Source: Mermis nigrescens
Taxonomy: Eukaryota; Nematoda; Enoplea; Mermithida; Mermithidae
DNA length: 64,000 bases
Direction of reading: 5' to 3'
Assembly: GCA_036768485.1 (NCBI GenBank)
Contig: JAVLUZ010000205.1
Location: forward strand, 428,509 to 492,508
A program made the position numbers and the translations under genes. The notes beneath the pieces were generated by a model. That model saw only the letters and a program-made list of their open reading frames with translations, had not been told where the DNA came from and made no database searches. Of this stretch, positions 61,901 to 64,000 are shown piece after piece. Within the stretch, counting starts at the first letter, position 1. Each line of letters begins with the position of its first letter.

Positions 61901-64000
61901 CTTGTTGGCGCTATTAATAGCCAAATTGCGCCGTCCGCATCGCCAGATTAACGGGATGATACAGATTAATGGCGTATAATAATAAAAAAGAGATAATAGC
62001 GTATGATGGACGAAACGCGGCGCTCGCGACGCACCATCTATTAAAATTCTGAGGGTGATAGCGCGTCATCTTTCATGGCGACAACTGTATGATATGATAC
62101 AATATTGGGGAGTAGCCTTTTTTAGCCCACCCCGTATAACATATGGCCTTACAATCGACAGCAAGAAAAAGGGGCAAGGTTAATGGTATCTGTAAAAGCA
62201 AACATGAAGTCGGAATTCCAGATCGTACGCCATACCCAAAAATTGTTCAAGACTTATTTATCGATACATTTTCATTTTTTTAGTTTAATCATTAAGTCGC
62301 GTTTTCCCAAATTTTCTACCAAAAATAAACCAAAAAGCATGTTTTGTTTTGTTGTGACGTTTTCAATGTTTTTTTCTAGTTGTTTCGATTTGTTTTTATT
62401 TTATTGAAAAAATTTTATAGCGTCTTCTTACCAATAAAAGTACCACTTCAATAGGAATTGTTTGCCCGATCGTATAAGCTCCATTGGATTAACGATGGAC
62501 TGGGACCCGAGGCACAAAGATTCGTCGACTAAGTTGGCCAGCCATTCGCCCCATTGCTCTAAGCTCAGGTGTTTTTCTAGCCCCGTTTTAAAGCTCTTGC
62601 TAATGCTAATTACGAAATCGCTGTCGCAACCGCAAACCCAAACCGCTTGTTCCTGAATAAAATTTAAAAAAATAATCAGAATTACTTAAATACGTTATTT
62701 TTTCCAAAAATAGATTCAAATTTATTGTCTAATAAGATTTACGCTCGTAATATACACATTTAACTATTTTTATTATTAGTGTTCCTATTCACTAGTAACT
62801 ATTTACACCATTTCATTAGCGCATTTTCGGAAACAAAACTGCCCAGCTATTCTCCTCAAATTGAAACCGCGAGGAAGAGGTTGCAAAGAACTGCGCAAAT
62901 TTTATCCAGCTTTACACCATCAAACAGCAGGAAAAACCCGCAACTTTTACGCCATATGATTATCACTACTAACGGAAGATGTAGTATAATTTTTATTTTA
63001 ATTTTTGAAACTTTTTGAGGTTTAATTTATGTTAGTTCAGTTTAATGAAGCTCCAAACCGCTTTCCTAGCCGGTTTACACTATTTCAAATAAGGTGAATT
63101 TGCAATAAAAAATAAATAGGCATATAATCCAGAAAACGGATAAGTAGCAACAGACTGGTAGTATTATTTGTTGAAACAACTAATACAACTTATAGAAGCG
63201 AAATCCTGAATTTAAACTAGGTTACTTTACACAAACACTTACATGAATAACTTCGGCAATTCTTATGCGCTAATTTTTAACAGAGTAATCGAGCGTAGTA
63301 TTCAAAAAATACACACTACAGTACTAAAATTACGTAGGGAAGAAAACCGTATTAGATCAAGACGTGCAATGCGTATTGCCGGATATTGCTTCGAGGAAGA
63401 ATTTTCATGTCGTTGTTTATATCCTTTGTTACTCTGTTTTTTCTCATTTTATTTATTTTATTTTTTATCATTTTATTTTATTTCGCTGATTTATAATAAT
63501 CATCTACGATTGCATCATTAAACCAGTTACATGCAATTTTTAAAACATCACTACATAGTTTACACTTAACGAATGATTAATTGACTTTACACACTAAAAC
63601 TACAAATTTCAGCTTTTATAATCCATTCCATTTTCGAAATGTGAGCATGCAGCACCAAAATTGTGGAGATTGCAAGATTTTTTAAAGGTCAAAAAATGTC
63701 CTGAAAAATGGTGGTTCGGCGAAAAAACCATTTTTCAACTCATCGCAAACTATCCATTGGTATCAAAAATTGCGAAAAAAAAAAAAATTTTAAAAATTGA
63801 AATATGGGGGGTATTTTGGTTTCTGGGGGTATTCGGCTCTCTGGGGAAAAGTGGGGTGCATACCACCCTAACCCTTTCTCACGCCCAGGTGTGCTGGCCA
63901 CTGGCACCCTGATAATAGCATACTATTAAATGCAAACCTGAATGTTCCGAAACGTGATCATATTCAAATCGGCTAGCATCTGACTGACTTTGTCCGAATC
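46720..64000 (-). CDS. RFX: RFX-family transcription factor (RFX1/2/3, DAF-19 type), C-terminal five exons (5' partial)
   Basis: Minus-strand exons 64000-63938, 62652-62432, 54386-54230, 50803-50569 and 46985-46720 join at GT-AG sites with consistent phase. They give 942 bases, 313 residues plus TAA. The fragment opens DSDKVSQMLADLNMITFRNIQ, continues EQAVWVCGCDSDF, SLEQWGEWL, LLKWYFYCSIIMRDLTL and FGSLHLMRLLYDEYVFYLVE. This tracks the RFX1-3 dimerisation/extended region (QMLSDLNRVDF.NVQ, EQASWVCQCE, SLEQWAAWL, LLKWSFYSSMVIRDLTL, FGSFHLIRLLYDEYMFYLVE). Family role: winged-helix nuclear factors that bind X-box DNA as dimers, driving ciliary genes in animals. The DNA-binding domain lies right of the window. 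The last two exons are low-complexity acidic/polar tail with no recognised domain. Confidence 0.94.
47176..47422 (+). mobile_element. MITE family A copy, 8-bp target duplication
   Basis: CACACATGGGCGGGG start, GCCCACCTATG end; flanks CTCGGGAC and CTCGAGAC, 7 of 8. Confidence 0.83.
47757..48250 (+). mobile_element. older family A copy split by a younger one
   Basis: The outer copy starts CACCCGTGGGCTTAGGG, breaks at the CGCCATACCACCA position, and resumes after the inner element through CTTGAACCCCCTG to GCCCACCTCTG. No target duplication remains for the outer copy. Confidence 0.78.
47928..48169 (+). mobile_element. nested MITE family A copy, 8-bp target duplication
   Basis: CACACCTGGGCG start, CCCACGTATG end; flanked by CATACCAC at 47920-47927 and 48170-48177, exact, which is host family A sequence. 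Confidence 0.9.
48251..48840. repeat. degraded repeat fragments with CCCAGAATT blocks
   Basis: Several diverged pieces with CCAGAATTCGGC and GGGGTTGGGGGTGATTTAGG; related to the C/G-run-bearing MITEs but not delimitable. Confidence 0.4.
48970..49239 (+). mobile_element. MITE family A copy, 8-bp target duplication
   Basis: CACACCTGGGCG start, CCCACGTATG end; flanked by GTGGCAAT at 48962-48969 and 49240-49247, exact. Confidence 0.89.
49600..49880. repeat. family K repeat
   Basis: GACCAGGACTACTTTTAAGCG start, AGGCCATTTTCGGGCCAAAG and AAAACTCGGCTTACAG blocks as in 33105-33498. Confidence 0.45.
50569..50803 (-). CDS. RFX: RFX penultimate coding exon
   Basis: Acceptor AATGTTTCAG, donor CAAGAAG|GTAATG, phase 1. 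It encodes KTSLCGLHLGQYEYSS to TDENGRPLGTDSQQE. It is joined in phase 0 to the preceding exon (SST|KTS). No recognised domain; supported by open frame, splice sites and phase fit on both sides. Confidence 0.82.
50844..51073 (+). mobile_element. MITE family A copy
   Basis: CATACCTGGGCGTTGGG start, GCCGCCCTCCTATG end; no matching flanking octamer. Followed directly by family E-type sequence to about 51265. Confidence 0.73.
51721..51971 (+). mobile_element. MITE family A copy, 8-bp target duplication
   Basis: CACAAGTGGGCGTGCGG start, GCCCACCTATG end; flanks TATACCAG and AATACCAG, 7 of 8. Confidence 0.82.
52740..53478 (+). mobile_element. MITE family A copy interrupted by family C
   Basis: CCCACATGGGCGTGG start, GCCCATGTATG end; flanked by GTCCAGAT at 52732-52739 and 53479-53486, exact. 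The C element at 52935-53387 sits at the CATACCAC site of the host copy. Confidence 0.85.
52935..53387. mobile_element. family C element nested in family A
   Basis: Starts CAAAGTTTTTTGTATC, ends ACAAAAACAACCACTG. Flanked by CATACTAC (52927-52934) and CATACCAC (53388-53395), 7 of 8. Contains GACGCTTCGTGCCGA and TCGGCGCCTCGCGCCG palindromes. Confidence 0.83.
54230..54386 (-). CDS. RFX: RFX coding exon with LLYDEY motif
   Basis: Acceptor TTTTTAATCCAG, donor TCTACA|GTAAGC. The first base completes Cys with the TG of the previous exon, giving FYCSIIMRDLTL. It then encodes RPLSFGSLHLMRLLYDEYVF, the most conserved C-terminal stretch of RFX1-3. Confidence 0.95.
54880..55400. repeat. degraded family E and A fragments
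   Basis: AGACATCGGGGAAGGGGTGG to ACCAACTTTAGTTGGG resembles E. 55190-55400 has CAAAGTTCTTCAGATCTTG, GACGCTCCTCGTCAAGCCCT and GCGCCCACGTGTAT as in minus family A. Confidence 0.4.
56550..56782 (+). mobile_element. MITE family A copy
   Basis: CACACGTGAGCGTGG start, end degraded at GTGCTGCCCAGTTACG; no octamer match. Confidence 0.68.
56803..57042 (-). mobile_element. MITE family A copy
   Basis: CATACGCGGGCAGCACG start, CACGCCCAGGTGTG end; only 20 bases from the preceding copy and in opposite orientation. Confidence 0.76.
57050..57478. repeat. family K repeat
   Basis: Shares ACCCCCTAGGGCC..GGACCAAAACC, AACAGCGCCAAAAGATG and GGAAACTCGGTTCATCCCC blocks with 33105-33498. Confidence 0.5.
57791..58559. 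repeat. invertible-looking module, copy 2
   Basis: Inverted arms 57791-57960 and 58388-58559 with the same sequence as in copy 1. The interior begins CCAACAGATTAAAATAAATA, which in copy 1 lies (reversed) next to the right arm, showing relative inversion. Confidence 0.85.
58852..58955. repeat. AT-rich tandem palindrome
   Basis: Three to four units of CAATTTTCAAATTGAAAATT type, each self-complementary, enclosed by AACACCC and GGGTGTT. The whole stretch could fold as one or several cruciforms. Confidence 0.85.
61667..61809. other. short spacer inside the 57485-62087 element
   Basis: Between the complex repeat and the right inverted end; nothing recognised. Confidence 0.4.
62432..62652 (-). CDS. 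RFX: RFX coding exon with EQAVWVC..SLEQW motif
   Basis: Acceptor TTTATTCAG, donor TATTG|GTAAGA, phase 2. It encodes EQAVWVCGCDSDFVISISKS, LEKHLSLEQWGEWLANLVDE and GKQFLLKWYFY, matching RFX1 EQASWVCQCEDRVV, SLEQWAAWLDGVV and LFLLKWSFYS in order. Confidence 0.95.
62653..63937. other. RFX intron (1285 bp)
   Basis: Family A copy at about 63646-63893; the remainder AT-rich with no recognised feature. Confidence 0.75.
63646..63893 (-). mobile_element. MITE family A copy
   Basis: Starts near CATGCAGCACCAAAATTGTGG and ends CACGCCCAGGTGTG; flanking octamers differ. It ends 44 bases from the RFX exon at 63938. Confidence 0.74.
63938..64000 (-). CDS. RFX: RFX exon, partial at window edge
   Basis: 21 codons DSDKVSQMLADLNMITFRNIQ before donor CAG|GTTTGC, matching RFX1-3 INQMLSDLNRVDFANVQ directly before the EQASWVC exon. 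Confidence 0.92.

Larger units (their letters stand above)
57485..62087. mobile_element. 4.6-kb Tc1/mariner-like element with ~280-bp inverted ends
   Basis: Left CAGTGGTCGCCATGAAAG and right (other strand) CAGTTGTCGCCATGAAAG begin near-identical inverted repeats running to about 57765 and from about 61810. They include GACGCGCTATCACCCTCAGA, GCGCACGTGAATG and CCAACATT..AATATTTTTGCAAGCC. TA lies immediately outside both ends. The interior is the large complex repeat copy 2; no transposase recognised. Confidence 0.75.
55978..62136. mobile_element. mariner-like outer element (TIR only)
   Basis: TAAGGGTGGGCTAAAAAAGG at 55977 and the inverted AGCCTTTTTTAGCCCACCCC at about 62116-62135 form terminal inverted repeats of about 35 bases. 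The flanking TA fits Tc1/mariner. No transposase frame remains. It would enclose the TA-flanked element at 57485-62087, leaving only about 15 bases on the right; ends are clear, the unity of the element is inference. Confidence 0.5.
54387..62431. other. RFX intron (8045 bp)
   Basis: The largest intron in the window. It holds family A copies, a K repeat and nested Tc1/mariner-like elements. 54387-54880 and 55410-55970 contain nothing recognised. Confidence 0.8.

Noticed and set aside
57485..62087. Possibility that the 4.6-kb element is an autonomous DNA transposon
   Set aside because: No transposase-like frame was found inside; all frames are short and interrupted, and the interior is a repeat seen elsewhere.

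Overview
This window is animal nuclear DNA, most likely from an invertebrate. The genome is AT-rich, genes are split by GT-AG introns, and dispersed repeats are dense. Three conserved animal genes were assembled by translating open stretches and joining them at phase-compatible splice sites. I cannot name the species. Bacterial-type operons and CRISPR arrays are absent, and I recognised no tRNA or rRNA gene.

Layout: (1) 1-1361, plus strand: the last two coding exons of a DHHC palmitoyltransferase of the ZDHHC16 type, with an AATAAA 95 bases past the stop. (2) 1362-8557: intergenic, with several small transposons. (3) 8558-35365, plus strand: a complete nine-exon gene for the calcium-regulated mitochondrial aspartate/glutamate carrier (aralar, SLC25A12/13), 707 aa after splicing. 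(4) 35366-46719: a transposon-filled gap between convergent genes, including a composite of about 7.4 kb with hAT-like ends. (5) 46720-64000, minus strand: the last five coding exons of an RFX transcription factor of the RFX1/2/3 (DAF-19) type, 313 residues, continuing beyond the right edge.

The three genes have no obvious shared pathway. They are ordinary conserved neighbours, and about 95% of the window is intron or intergenic DNA. Most of that is built from short non-autonomous DNA transposons. I could define at least six families by their ends (A: CACACCTGGGCG...CCCACGTATG; B: CAGGCACGTAGCTG...; C: CAGTG(T)n...; D: CAGTGGCGGATC...; F: CATAGGTGCAC...; G: CATACATAATC...). Individual copies of each are flanked by direct 8-bp target duplications, as for the hAT superfamily. 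They nest in one another, sometimes at the same octamer.

The most unusual structures are these. (a) Two related multi-kilobase repeats (40482-45364 and 57791-61666) each begin with a ~730-770 bp module bounded by ~170 bp inverted repeats, and the module interior is inverted between the two copies. (b) A GC-rich palindrome, GGCGC-TTCG-CGCC, whose other strand contains the mini-hairpin GCGAAGC, recurs in several otherwise unrelated transposon families. (c) Tandem and head-to-head transposon dimers are found in which a dimer carries a single target duplication.
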